A stretch of 13,682 bases of DNA from Pseudomonadota bacterium (GTDB lineage Bacteria; Pseudomonadota; Alphaproteobacteria; Caulobacterales; Caulobacteraceae). Made by a program: the position numbers and the translations under genes. The first letter of the stretch is position 1. Every line of letters begins with the position of its first letter. The stretch lies in assembly GCA_023434015.1 (NCBI GenBank), contig JAEYTM010000346.1, positions 1 to 13,682 of the forward strand, in the 5' to 3' direction. Under the pieces are notes generated by a model that was given only the letters and a program-made list of their open reading frames with translations, ran no database searches and was not told the DNA's origin. Shown here one piece after another: positions 5,699 through 13,682 of the stretch.

Positions 5699-6195
5699 CC
5701 GATCTCGATCTCTATCGTCCCAATGTCGGCGTCGTGCTGTTCCATCCCGACGGGCGGGTATGGCTGGGCCGGCGGATCAACACGCCCGGCCCGCACAACT
5801 GGCAGTTCCCGCAGGGCGGCGTCGATCCCGGCGAAGACCTGGAGGATGCGGCCCGCCGCGAGCTGGCCGAAGAGACCGGCGCGAGGACCGTCACCTATCT
5901 GGGCCGGACCGACGGCTGGATCGCCTACGACTTTCCGCCATTCCACGGCGGGCCGAAATCGTCCCGTGGCTGGCGCGGCCAGAAGCAGGTGTGGTTCGCC
6001 TTCCGCTTCGACGGCAAGGAGACGGAGTTCGACCTGTGCGCCCATGGGGAGGCGGAGTTTGACACCTGGCGTTGGGCCTACCTGAAGGAAGCCCCGGCCC
6101 TGATCGTGCCGTTCAAGCGGGCGGCTTACGACGTGGTGGCCAAGGCCTTCGCCCAGTTCGCGACCACGCCCGGCTCGGACGTCTCCGCGGCCTGA
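5695..6195 (+). CDS. rppH: RNA pyrophosphohydrolase (Nudix)
   Basis: RppH removes pyrophosphate from the 5' end of triphosphorylated mRNA, giving the monophosphate that stimulates RNase E decay. The 166-residue product begins MTDLDLYRPNVGVVLF and has GRRINTPGPHNWQFPQGG and a complete Nudix box (residues 41-63: G41, E47, R55-E56, E59-E60, G62). It also has the QKQVWFAFRFDG strand and an FDTWRWAYLKEAPALIVPFKRAAY block typical of the RppH/NudH/IalA group. ATG 5695 overlaps the previous stop by 4 nt, so translation is probably coupled to the YibQ-like gene. The longer open frame upstream of this ATG is only the out-of-frame shadow of that gene. The last 15 or so residues after the core are variable. 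Confidence 0.94.
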   Translation: MTDLDLYRPNVGVVLFHPDGRVWLGRRINTPGPHNWQFPQGGVDPGEDLEDAARRELAEETGARTVTYLGRTDGWIAYDFPPFHGGPKSSRGWRGQKQVWFAFRFDGKETEFDLCAHGEAEFDTWRWAYLKEAPALIVPFKRAAYDVVAKAFAQFATTPGSDVSAA

Positions 6196-6226
6196 AAGGC
6201 CGACAACCCGAGGCGGCTTTCGTTTA
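6194..6226 (+). terminator. Weak terminator candidate after rppH
   Basis: Overlapping the rppH stop, GAAAG-G-CCG can pair with CGG-CTTTC (5+3 bp with one bulged G, loop of about 11 nt, 6194-6221), followed by GTTT. It marks the probable end of the long + strand operon, because the next gene starts 89 nt later with its own good ribosome site. The stem is modest and the T-run is short. Confidence 0.3.
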
Positions 6227-6284
6227 GAGTGGCGAGGGCGACCCGCCCGCAGAGGCCGGGCCCAGCACCAGGAGAAAGGGTTCG

Positions 6285-7043
6285 ATGGCCAGCATCGTCA
6301 TGGTGCACGGCGCATTCTGCGGGGGATGGGCGTTCGAGCAGTTCCGCAAGCCCTTCGAGGCGGCGGGACATCAGGTGCTCGCGCCCGACCTGAAGGGCCA
6401 TGGGGCCGACCAGCCGCCGGACGTCATCGGCGTCTCCATGTCCGACTATGCGACGGATATCGCGACCCTGTGCGCGGCCCAACCGGCGCCGCCGGTCCTG
6501 CTCGGTCACTCGCTTGGCGGCCTGGTCGCCCTGCTGGCGGCCCGACGCGCGCCGGTGGAAGCCCTGGCGTTGCTGGCGCCTTCGCCGCCCTGGGGCGTGG
6601 CTGGCTCCAGCCTGGAGGAAGCGATCACCGCCGCCGGGCTGCAGATGCTGGGGCCGTTCTCCTCCGGCGCCGTCGAGCCTGACGCCGGGCTGATGCGCCG
6701 CTACAGCCTGGACCGGCTGGCGCCGGACGAGCGGGAGGCGGTCGTCCGGCGGTTGCGGCCTGAGAGCGCTCGGGCGCTCCGTGAGACGCTGAACTGGTGG
6801 TTCGACCCGTTCATGACCACCAGCGTCGGGACCGTCGCGTCAGGCGTTCCCGCACTGGTGCTGGCGGGCGAACTGGACTTGGTGCACCCACCGGCCACCG
6901 TGCGGCAGACGGCCGAACGGATCGGCGCGGCCTACCAGATGGTTCCGGGCATGAGCCATTGGCTGCCCGGCGAACCGGGCTGGGAGGACGTTGCAGAGCG
7001 GGTGCTGGTGTGGCTGCGCGAGACCGCTAAGATCGCCGCCTGA
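6285..7043 (+). CDS. Alpha/beta fold hydrolase
   Basis: A 252-residue cytoplasmic alpha/beta hydrolase with no signal peptide. The oxyanion-hole strand VMVHGAFCGGW (5-15) is followed by VLAPDLKGHG (31-40). The nucleophile elbow is GHSLGG with Ser76, the likely acid is Asp198 (AGELDLVHPP), and the base is His225 (PGMSHW). The order and spacing fit a small esterase or lipase-like enzyme of the group with an HGAxxGGW N-terminus, related to plant methylesterases and bacterial EstC-like enzymes. Substrate cannot be deduced. ATG 6285 is preceded by AGGAGAAAGG (from 6271). It stands apart from rppH by 89 nt and converges on the next gene, so it is probably a single-gene unit. Confidence 0.88.
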   Translation: MASIVMVHGAFCGGWAFEQFRKPFEAAGHQVLAPDLKGHGADQPPDVIGVSMSDYATDIATLCAAQPAPPVLLGHSLGGLVALLAARRAPVEALALLAPSPPWGVAGSSLEEAITAAGLQMLGPFSSGAVEPDAGLMRRYSLDRLAPDEREAVVRRLRPESARALRETLNWWFDPFMTTSVGTVASGVPALVLAGELDLVHPPATVRQTAERIGAAYQMVPGMSHWLPGEPGWEDVAERVLVWLRETAKIAA

Positions 7044-7051
7044 GCCGAAAG

Positions 7052-7081
7052 AGAAAGACGCCGGCGGGTCGCGCCGGCGTC
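7052..7081 (-). terminator. Intrinsic terminator between convergent genes
   Basis: A perfect 10-bp inverted repeat, GACGCCGGCG (7057-7066) and CGCCGGCGTC (7072-7081), has a 5-nt loop. On the - strand the stem is followed by a T-rich tract (TTTCTCTTT, complement of 7048-7056), which suits termination of the - strand gene ending at 7092. It lies 13 nt after the hydrolase stop, so it may also slow transcription from the + side. Confidence 0.7.
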
Positions 7082-7091
7082 GGTCATCTCA

Positions 7092-7718
7092 TCAGAACTT
7101 GCGTTCTTGGTAGAACATCATGCCCGTGTCGTAGCGCGCGTTCAGCGGGCTGTCGTCAGGCTTGCGCATGGTCGAGAAGTTCACCGCGACCGACGAGTTG
7201 GCGGTGAAGTGCTCCCAGGACTTGCGGACGCGCTTGATGCCGTCCGGGTCCACGTTGACGTAGTTGGCCTGCAGCACGAGCTGCGGGTCGTGCAGGAACG
7301 ACCACACGTTCAGCGCTTCGACGATCGGCTCTTCCTGCCCGAGGGCGTGATGCACCTCGACCATGCAGACGTCCTTGTTGGACCCCTGGGGCATCACCGT
7401 GACCGTGTAATTCCTGTCGCCGCCCAGCGGCATCGTCCAGCTGCCGTCGCGACGGTTGCGCTTCATGCCCTTGGCCTTGGCGATGTCGTCCAGGGCCTGG
7501 CCGCGCACGGCCGGGATGCAGACCGTCTGCAGGACGTCGAGGATCACCGCGCCGTCGCCCGAGGTCGGCAGGACGGGGGGCGGGGCCGCCGGCTCTGCCG
7601 GGACCGCCGCCGGCGCCGGCTGGGCCGCCACGGTGGCGTCGGCCGCGGACGGAACCTGAGCGTGGGCCGCGGACGCAAGGCCCCCGGCTAGGATCAAGGT
7701 GGCGATGGCGGTGCGCAT
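7092..7718 (-). CDS. Secreted protein of unknown function
   Basis: I do not recognise the family. The 208-residue product has a clear signal peptide (residues 1-20, ending AHA before Gln21), an Ala/Pro-rich linker (about 22-53), and a folded part with two cysteines (C67 and C118) that could form a disulfide. Other visible pieces are SWTMPLGGDRNYTVTVMPQG (94-112), VHHALGQEEPIVEALNVWSF, and a C-terminus with aromatic and basic residues (MMFYQERKF). It is probably periplasmic. ATG 7718 is chosen over the longer open frame to 7775 because the signal peptide begins there and AGGGGAA lies upstream. It is 84 nt downstream of atpC on the same strand, with a hairpin between them, so it may be a separate unit. 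No catalytic motif is apparent. Confidence 0.8.
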   Translation of the reverse strand: MRTAIATLILAGGLASAAHAQVPSAADATVAAQPAPAAVPAEPAAPPPVLPTSGDGAVILDVLQTVCIPAVRGQALDDIAKAKGMKRNRRDGSWTMPLGGDRNYTVTVMPQGSNKDVCMVEVHHALGQEEPIVEALNVWSFLHDPQLVLQANYVNVDPDGIKRVRKSWEHFTANSSVAVNFSTMRKPDDSPLNARYDTGMMFYQERKF

Positions 7719-7750
7719 GACGAAGTTCCCCTGACTTTCAGTCGCGATCA

Positions 7751-7784
7751 AACTGGACCGCGGGACCTCTGGCAAGGCCCGCGG
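7751..7784 (-). terminator. Probable terminator of the atp operon
   Basis: CCGCGGG (7758-7764) and CCCGCGG (7778-7784) form a 7-bp G+C stem, extendable by two more pairs around a bulge, with a loop of about 8-13 nt. It lies 19 nt past the atpC stop. On the - strand it is followed by TCCAGTTTG, a short T-run, so termination may be partial and allow some read-through into the secreted-protein gene. Confidence 0.5.
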
Positions 7785-7802
7785 CGATGCATTTATGACC
7801 GC

Positions 7803-8066
7803 TCAGACGGCCTCGACCGCATGCTCGGCCAGCACTGTGAGGCCTTCGGGGGTCACGTCGGCGAAGCCGCCGCGCACCTCGAACACCGTGACGCGCCCAC
7901 CGTCATAGACCCGGATCTGGCCTTCCTTCAGCGCGGTCATGAACGGCGCATGGCCGGCCAGGACGCCGAAGTCGCCTTCGGACCCGGGCGCGTCGACCTG
8001 GTCGACGGCCCCGGAGAACAGCTCGCGTTCCGGCGAGACCAGCGAGAAATGGAGCTTCTGCGCCAT
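7803..8066 (-). CDS. atpC: F1F0 ATP synthase subunit epsilon, short form
   Basis: Epsilon is part of the central stalk of F1 on the cytoplasmic face of the membrane; with gamma it couples rotation to catalysis. The 87-residue product is only the N-terminal beta-sandwich: LHFSLVSPERELFSGAVDQVDAPG followed by the signature GDFGVLAGHAPFMTAL (31-46), ending near residue 87. The C-terminal two-helix domain, which inhibits ATP hydrolysis in E. coli epsilon (about 139 residues), is absent. The frame closes with a normal TGA and the operon end follows, so nothing suggests a recent truncation. I recall short epsilons from Caulobacterales, but cannot verify that here. ATG 8066 lies 6 nt after atpD, the last gene of atpHAGDC. 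Confidence 0.93.
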   Translation of the reverse strand: MAQKLHFSLVSPERELFSGAVDQVDAPGSEGDFGVLAGHAPFMTALKEGQIRVYDGGRVTVFEVRGGFADVTPEGLTVLAEHAVEAV

Positions 8067-8072
8067 GAAACC

Positions 8073-9617
<1,545 letters not shown>

Positions 9618-9633
9618 AGCGGACTCTTTCGGC

Positions 9634-10506
9634 TTAAAGCGCTTCGGCGCCGGAGATGATCTCGATCAGCTCCTTGGTGATCTGCGCCTGGCGTGAGCGG
9701 TTATATTGCAGGGTCAGGCTGGCGATCATGTCGCCGGCGTTGCGGGTGGCGTTGTCCATCGCGGTCATCTGAGCCGCGTAGAAGCCGGCCTGGTTCTCCA
9801 GCATGGCGGAGAACGCCTGGGTGGTGATGTTGCGCGGCAGCAGCGCCTCGAGGATGCTCTCCTCGTCGGGCTCGTACTCATAGACCGCGCCGCCCAGGTC
9901 AACCGGGGGGGCCCCGGTCTCAACCTCGGCAGGAATCAGCTGCCGGCCGGTCGGGGCCTGCACCACCACCGACTTGAAGCGGCTGTAGAACAGGGTGACG
10001 ACGTCGACTTCGCCGGCCTCAAACAGCTCCTGAATCCGGGCCGAAATCTCCTCGGCGCGGGCCAGGGAGGGGTTCCCACCGGCTTCGTAGTCGCCCAGCA
10101 GCCGGTCGCCGTAGAGACGACGCACCTGGTCGCGGGCCTTGCGACCGACGGTCAGGACACGGACGTCCTTGCCCTCCGCCGTCAGTTTCGAGATGTGCTC
10201 GCGCGCCGCGCGGACGATGGAGGAGTTGAACCCTCCCGCCAGCCCGCGGTCGGAGGTGGCGACCACGATCAGATGGCGTCGGTCGGAACCGGTCCCGGCC
10301 AGCAGCTTCGGCGCATCCTCGCCCGACACGCCCGAGGCGAGGTTGGCGATCACCGCCCCCATGCGCTCGGCATAGGGACGGGCGTTCTGCGCCGCGTCCT
10401 GGGCGCGCCGCAGCTTCGCCGCCGCGACCATTTGCATCGCCTTCGTGATCTTCTGCGTGGCTTTCACGCTTCCGATCCGACTGCGCATCTCCTTGAGGCT
10501 AGCCAT
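9634..10506 (-). CDS. atpG: F1F0 ATP synthase subunit gamma
   Basis: Gamma is the rotor shaft inside the alpha3-beta3 ring. The 290-residue product has the N-terminal helix MASLKEMRSRIGSVKATQKI and AMQMVAAAKLRRAQ, the central Rossmann-like domain with TSDRGLAGGFNS (84-95), and the C-terminal helix with MDNATRNAGDMI and YNRSRQAQITKELIEIISGAEAL (about 251-290), which together form the coiled-coil shaft. The length is normal for alphaproteobacteria. ATG 10506 is 32 nt downstream of the atpA stop, the largest gap in the operon, and its ribosome site is weak (purine-rich AGGGAAAGAG at a distance of more than 10 nt). Confidence 0.96.
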   Translation of the reverse strand: MASLKEMRSRIGSVKATQKITKAMQMVAAAKLRRAQDAAQNARPYAERMGAVIANLASGVSGEDAPKLLAGTGSDRRHLIVVATSDRGLAGGFNSSIVRAAREHISKLTAEGKDVRVLTVGRKARDQVRRLYGDRLLGDYEAGGNPSLARAEEISARIQELFEAGEVDVVTLFYSRFKSVVVQAPTGRQLIPAEVETGAPPVDLGGAVYEYEPDEESILEALLPRNITTQAFSAMLENQAGFYAAQMTAMDNATRNAGDMIASLTLQYNRSRQAQITKELIEIISGAEAL

Positions 10507-10538
10507 CGCCTAGGTTCTCTTTCCCTGCGACGCGCGTC

Positions 10539-12071
<1,533 letters not shown>

Positions 12072-12075
12072 GATC

Positions 12076-12630
12076 TTACGCTCTCTTGAGGGCGAACTTG
12101 AGGGAGTCGAGCTTCGAACGGAGCGAGGCGTCGAACAGACGGGAGCCGACCCGCACCTTCAGACCGCCCAGGATGGACGGATCGACGCGGGTCTCGATTT
12201 CAGGGTCCTTGCCGAGCGCCGTGCGCAGGGCCTGGGCGACGCCCTTGGCCTGCGTCGCGGTCATCGGCAGGGCGGTCACCACCTCGGCCGCCACAACGCC
12301 GCGGGCCTCCGCCGACAGCCGCTCGTAGGCGGCGATCACGGCGCCCAAGGCGCCGGCGCGACCATTGGCCGCCAGCAGTCCGAGGAATTTCACGGTCGTC
12401 GGACGCAGGCCGGCGCGCTGGGCGATCGCGCCCAGGCCCTTGGCCTTGTCCTCGGCGCTGAACGCGGGCGAGGCCAGCAGCACGCGAAGATCGCGGCTGT
12501 CCGCCAGCGCCGCCTTCAGCGACTTCAGGTCGGCCTCTACGGCCGCCACTTCGTTCTGTTCGTTCGCGAGATCGAAGAGGGCCTGGGCATACCTGCCGCC
12601 CACATTCGAAGCCTGGGAATCGTCCGCCAC
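12076..12630 (-). CDS. atpH: F1F0 ATP synthase subunit delta
   Basis: Delta (the OSCP equivalent) sits on top of F1 and joins it to the peripheral stalk. The 184-residue product shows the family's N-terminal GGRYAQALFDLA (11-22), the helical segments around LLASPAFSAEDKAKGL and FLGLLAANGR, and the C-terminal GGLKVRVGSRLFDASLRSKL (155-174). The start must be GTG 12628-12630, because TAA lies directly in frame before it (12631-12633) and no other upstream start exists. The upstream sequence (GGGCGGACAATAA) offers only a weak ribosome site. It is the first gene of atpHAGDC; the Fo genes (a, b, c) are not in this window, as is usual for alphaproteobacteria, which keep them in a separate operon. 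Confidence 0.95.
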   Translation of the reverse strand: MADDSQASNVGGRYAQALFDLANEQNEVAAVEADLKSLKAALADSRDLRVLLASPAFSAEDKAKGLGAIAQRAGLRPTTVKFLGLLAANGRAGALGAVIAAYERLSAEARGVVAAEVVTALPMTATQAKGVAQALRTALGKDPEIETRVDPSILGGLKVRVGSRLFDASLRSKLDSLKFALKRA

Positions 12631-12889
12631 TTATTGTCCGCCCGGTGCGTGTCGAAAAGCCGCCGCGAAAGGAAACTTCGCTGCAGTCTTAAAGGCTTGA
12701 AAGCGCTTGGAAAAAGCACAGAGGACCGGAGAGCCTTATAGACCCCGGTCCAAGCCGCGCGCCTGATAGCACGCGATGTTTGGAGCCGCAACCGAGGGGG
12801 ACCCCTCGGCGACGATTCCCTGGGCCGCCATGAGGCGGCGCCGAGGCAGGGCGCTGCACGCACGCCCCGCTATAATGTGTTGCCGCAGG
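12631..12889 (-). promoter_or_regulatory. atp operon leader and promoter region
   Basis: No supported gene here. On the - strand, TCTATAAGG (complement of 12733-12741) resembles the Caulobacter-type -10 element and would give a leader of about 100 nt before the atpH GTG, but no good -35 sits 16-18 nt upstream; TTGGAC (complement of 12748-12753) is only 7 nt away. Further upstream are two hairpins: CCGAGGGG/CCCCTCGG (12792-12809) and GCCGCC/GGCGGC (12824-12839). The leader also contains CAAGCGCTTTCAAGCCTTT, an AAGCGCTT palindrome partly repeated. A perfect TATAAT on the + strand (12871-12876) has no matching -35. Confidence 0.35.
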
Positions 12890-12917
12890 AAAAAGGGCGC
12901 CGGACCGGCCGCCGCCC
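12890..12917 (-). terminator. Intrinsic terminator of the four-cysteine protein gene
   Basis: On the - strand, GGGCGGCGG (complement of 12909-12917), loop CCGGT, and CCGGCGCCC (complement of 12895-12903) form a 9-position stem with one G-G mismatch, followed directly by TTTTT (complement of 12890-12894). This is a good rho-independent terminator 45 nt after the stop at 12962. It separates that gene from the atp operon downstream. Confidence 0.7.
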
Positions 12918-12961
12918 CTTCAGTGACAGAGCTCGACTGCGAGCCGCCGGGAGTCCGGACC

Positions 12962-13303
12962 TTACTGGTTGGCGAGCTGGGCGCCGCCGGCGCGGGCCAC
13001 GGCGACCGCGTTGCACTGGTTGAGACGCGCTTCGTCGAAGGCCTTGCGGCCGGTGAAGGCGCTGATCGGGCCAACCTTGGCCGCGAGGGTCTTGCAGGCG
13101 GCGGTGGAGTAGGTCTCCGAACCGGGCGCGGTGGCCACGCAGCTGTCGGCTTCGCAGGTGAACATGGCGCCGCCGGCGATGATCTTGGTCTTTTCGGCGA
13201 CCGGCTGCTGCAGCTTGGCGGTAACCGGCTCGGCGGCGAAGGCCGAGGTGGCGGAGAGGGTGGCGAGGGCGGCGCAGGCGGCCGCAAGGGTTTGGAGCTT
13301 CAT
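12962..13303 (-). CDS. Small secreted four-cysteine protein of unknown function
   Basis: I do not recognise a named family. The 113-residue product begins with a signal peptide (residues 1-23 or 24, cleavage after SAFA or SAFAA), leaving a mature protein of about 90 residues. It has four cysteines at mature-region positions C50, C55, C70 and C97: the FTCEADSCVA pair, ACKTLAAKVG and LNQCNAV. The even number suggests two disulfides in the periplasm. Segments such as IIAGGAMFTCEADSC and STAACKTLAAKVGPISAF look like a compact conserved domain. ATG 13303 has a strong GGAGGG ribosome site 4-5 nt upstream. The gene has its own terminator and a possible promoter at 13418-13445, so it is probably monocistronic, upstream of but separate from the atp operon. 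Confidence 0.8.
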   Translation of the reverse strand: MKLQTLAAACAALATLSATSAFAAEPVTAKLQQPVAEKTKIIAGGAMFTCEADSCVATAPGSETYSTAACKTLAAKVGPISAFTGRKAFDEARLNQCNAVAVARAGGAQLANQ

Positions 13304-13604
13304 GAGGCCCTCCAGCGTTTCGGGGAGTGCGACGCCCTGCTCAAGGCGCCGGCCCGTCCGCCACGTGGATCGGCGCAGGTATCCCCACCCGCGACGCGCT
13401 GCGAACTAAGCATCGCTAAGATAACGGTGTTAAGATCGCAGGCAACCGGTATTTTCGCACGCCGGCTCTGCAGGAATGCAGACCGGCCGCGCCGACCGGC
13501 GCGACCGTTCATAGCTCGTCAATGTTGTTGGGCCCTGGGTGCAGGTGATATGGGTCGGCCCGGGCCGGGGCGGCCGCTTTTCGAGACGTTAGGACGACGA
13601 CGAC
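13304..13604. promoter_or_regulatory. Divergent intergenic region with candidate promoters and hairpins
   Basis: No gene seen in this 301-nt spacer. For the - strand gene, TTGCCT (complement of 13440-13445) and TATCTT (complement of 13418-13423) are 16 nt apart, within a locally A/T-richer patch that carries TAAGAT at 13417-13422 and 13431-13436. For the + strand gene, TTGTTG (13525-13530) and GATATG (13547-13552) are 16 nt apart. Between them are hairpins CTGCA/TGCAG (13468-13481) and CGCGCC/GGCGCG (13488-13503). All promoter calls rest on weak matches. Confidence 0.3.
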
Positions 13605-13682
13605 ATGGCCAACGCGCAGCCGCCGGGACCGAAAGGTCGCGGTCCACGCGCGCCCCGCCCCGGGCGCTCGCCCCTGCAGGCG
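13605..13682 (+). CDS. Start of an unidentified protein, cut by the window edge
   Basis: ATG 13605 opens a frame that runs to the end of the window without a stop (26 codons). AGGA at 13591-13594 is a plausible ribosome site 10 nt upstream. The visible N-terminus (MANAQPPGPKGRGPRAPRPG) is basic and rich in Pro, Gly and Arg, as in a disordered leader or cytoplasmic tail; no domain is visible. Codons are strongly G/C-ending, but in this G+C-rich DNA that is weak support. It is transcribed away from the four-cysteine gene. Confidence 0.4.
   Translation, partial: MANAQPPGPKGRGPRAPRPGRSPLQA

Noticed and set aside
12634..12735. Possible short upstream reading frame ending in the TAA next to the atpH GTG
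   Set aside because: The frame contains no ATG, GTG or TTG, so there is no way to start it.
12871..12876. Perfect TATAAT on the + strand
   Set aside because: No -35-like element at 15-19 nt upstream and no + strand gene downstream; probably chance.
12617..12955. Three GANTC sites (12617, 12814, 12951) around the atp leader
   Set aside because: About one is expected by chance in this length; three is not enough to claim cell-cycle control.

Overview
The window is a high-GC (roughly two-thirds G+C or more), gene-dense bacterial chromosome segment. Gene order and protein motifs point to an alphaproteobacterium, most likely of the order Caulobacterales (Caulobacter/Phenylobacterium-like). This rests on the proA-nadD-rsfS-rlmH-envC-like-ctpA-yibQ-like-rppH succession, an F1-only atpHAGDC operon, a short epsilon subunit and a beta subunit with an Ala/Lys-rich N-terminal extension. 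The taxonomic call is inference from motifs, not a database match.

Region 1 (1-6195, + strand) is a compact housekeeping run. It holds the 3' end of proA (proline synthesis), nadD (NAD synthesis), rsfS and rlmH (ribosome silencing and 23S rRNA methylation), then a cell-wall block and rppH (mRNA 5'-end processing). The cell-wall block is an EnvC/LytM-like amidase activator without catalytic residues, a CtpA-type S41 protease and a divergent polysaccharide-deacetylase-like YibQ relative. Several junctions overlap or abut (proA/nadD, rlmH/envC-like, yibQ/rppH), so much of it is probably co-transcribed. rsfS may have its own promoter.

Region 2 (6285-7718) holds a + strand alpha/beta hydrolase and a convergent - strand gene for a secreted protein of unknown function. 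A perfect 10-bp stem between their stops looks like a terminator.

Region 3 (7803-12630, - strand) is the F1 ATP synthase operon, transcribed atpH-atpA-atpG-atpD-atpC with gaps of 4-32 nt. The Fo genes are not in the window. A structured 331-nt spacer lies upstream of atpH.

Region 4 (12962-13682) holds a - strand gene for a small secreted four-cysteine protein with its own terminator, then a roughly 300-nt divergent spacer and the first 26 codons of a probable + strand gene cut by the window edge.

I found no mobile element, CRISPR array, tRNA/rRNA gene, phage gene or recognisable defence system. The window is mostly ordinary core genome. The most unusual signals are small: a roughly 200-bp codon-usage break inside the envC-like gene, a chain of three palindromes before ctpA, a probable CTG start for rsfS, and sequence variations in AtpC, AtpD, ProA and the YibQ relative.
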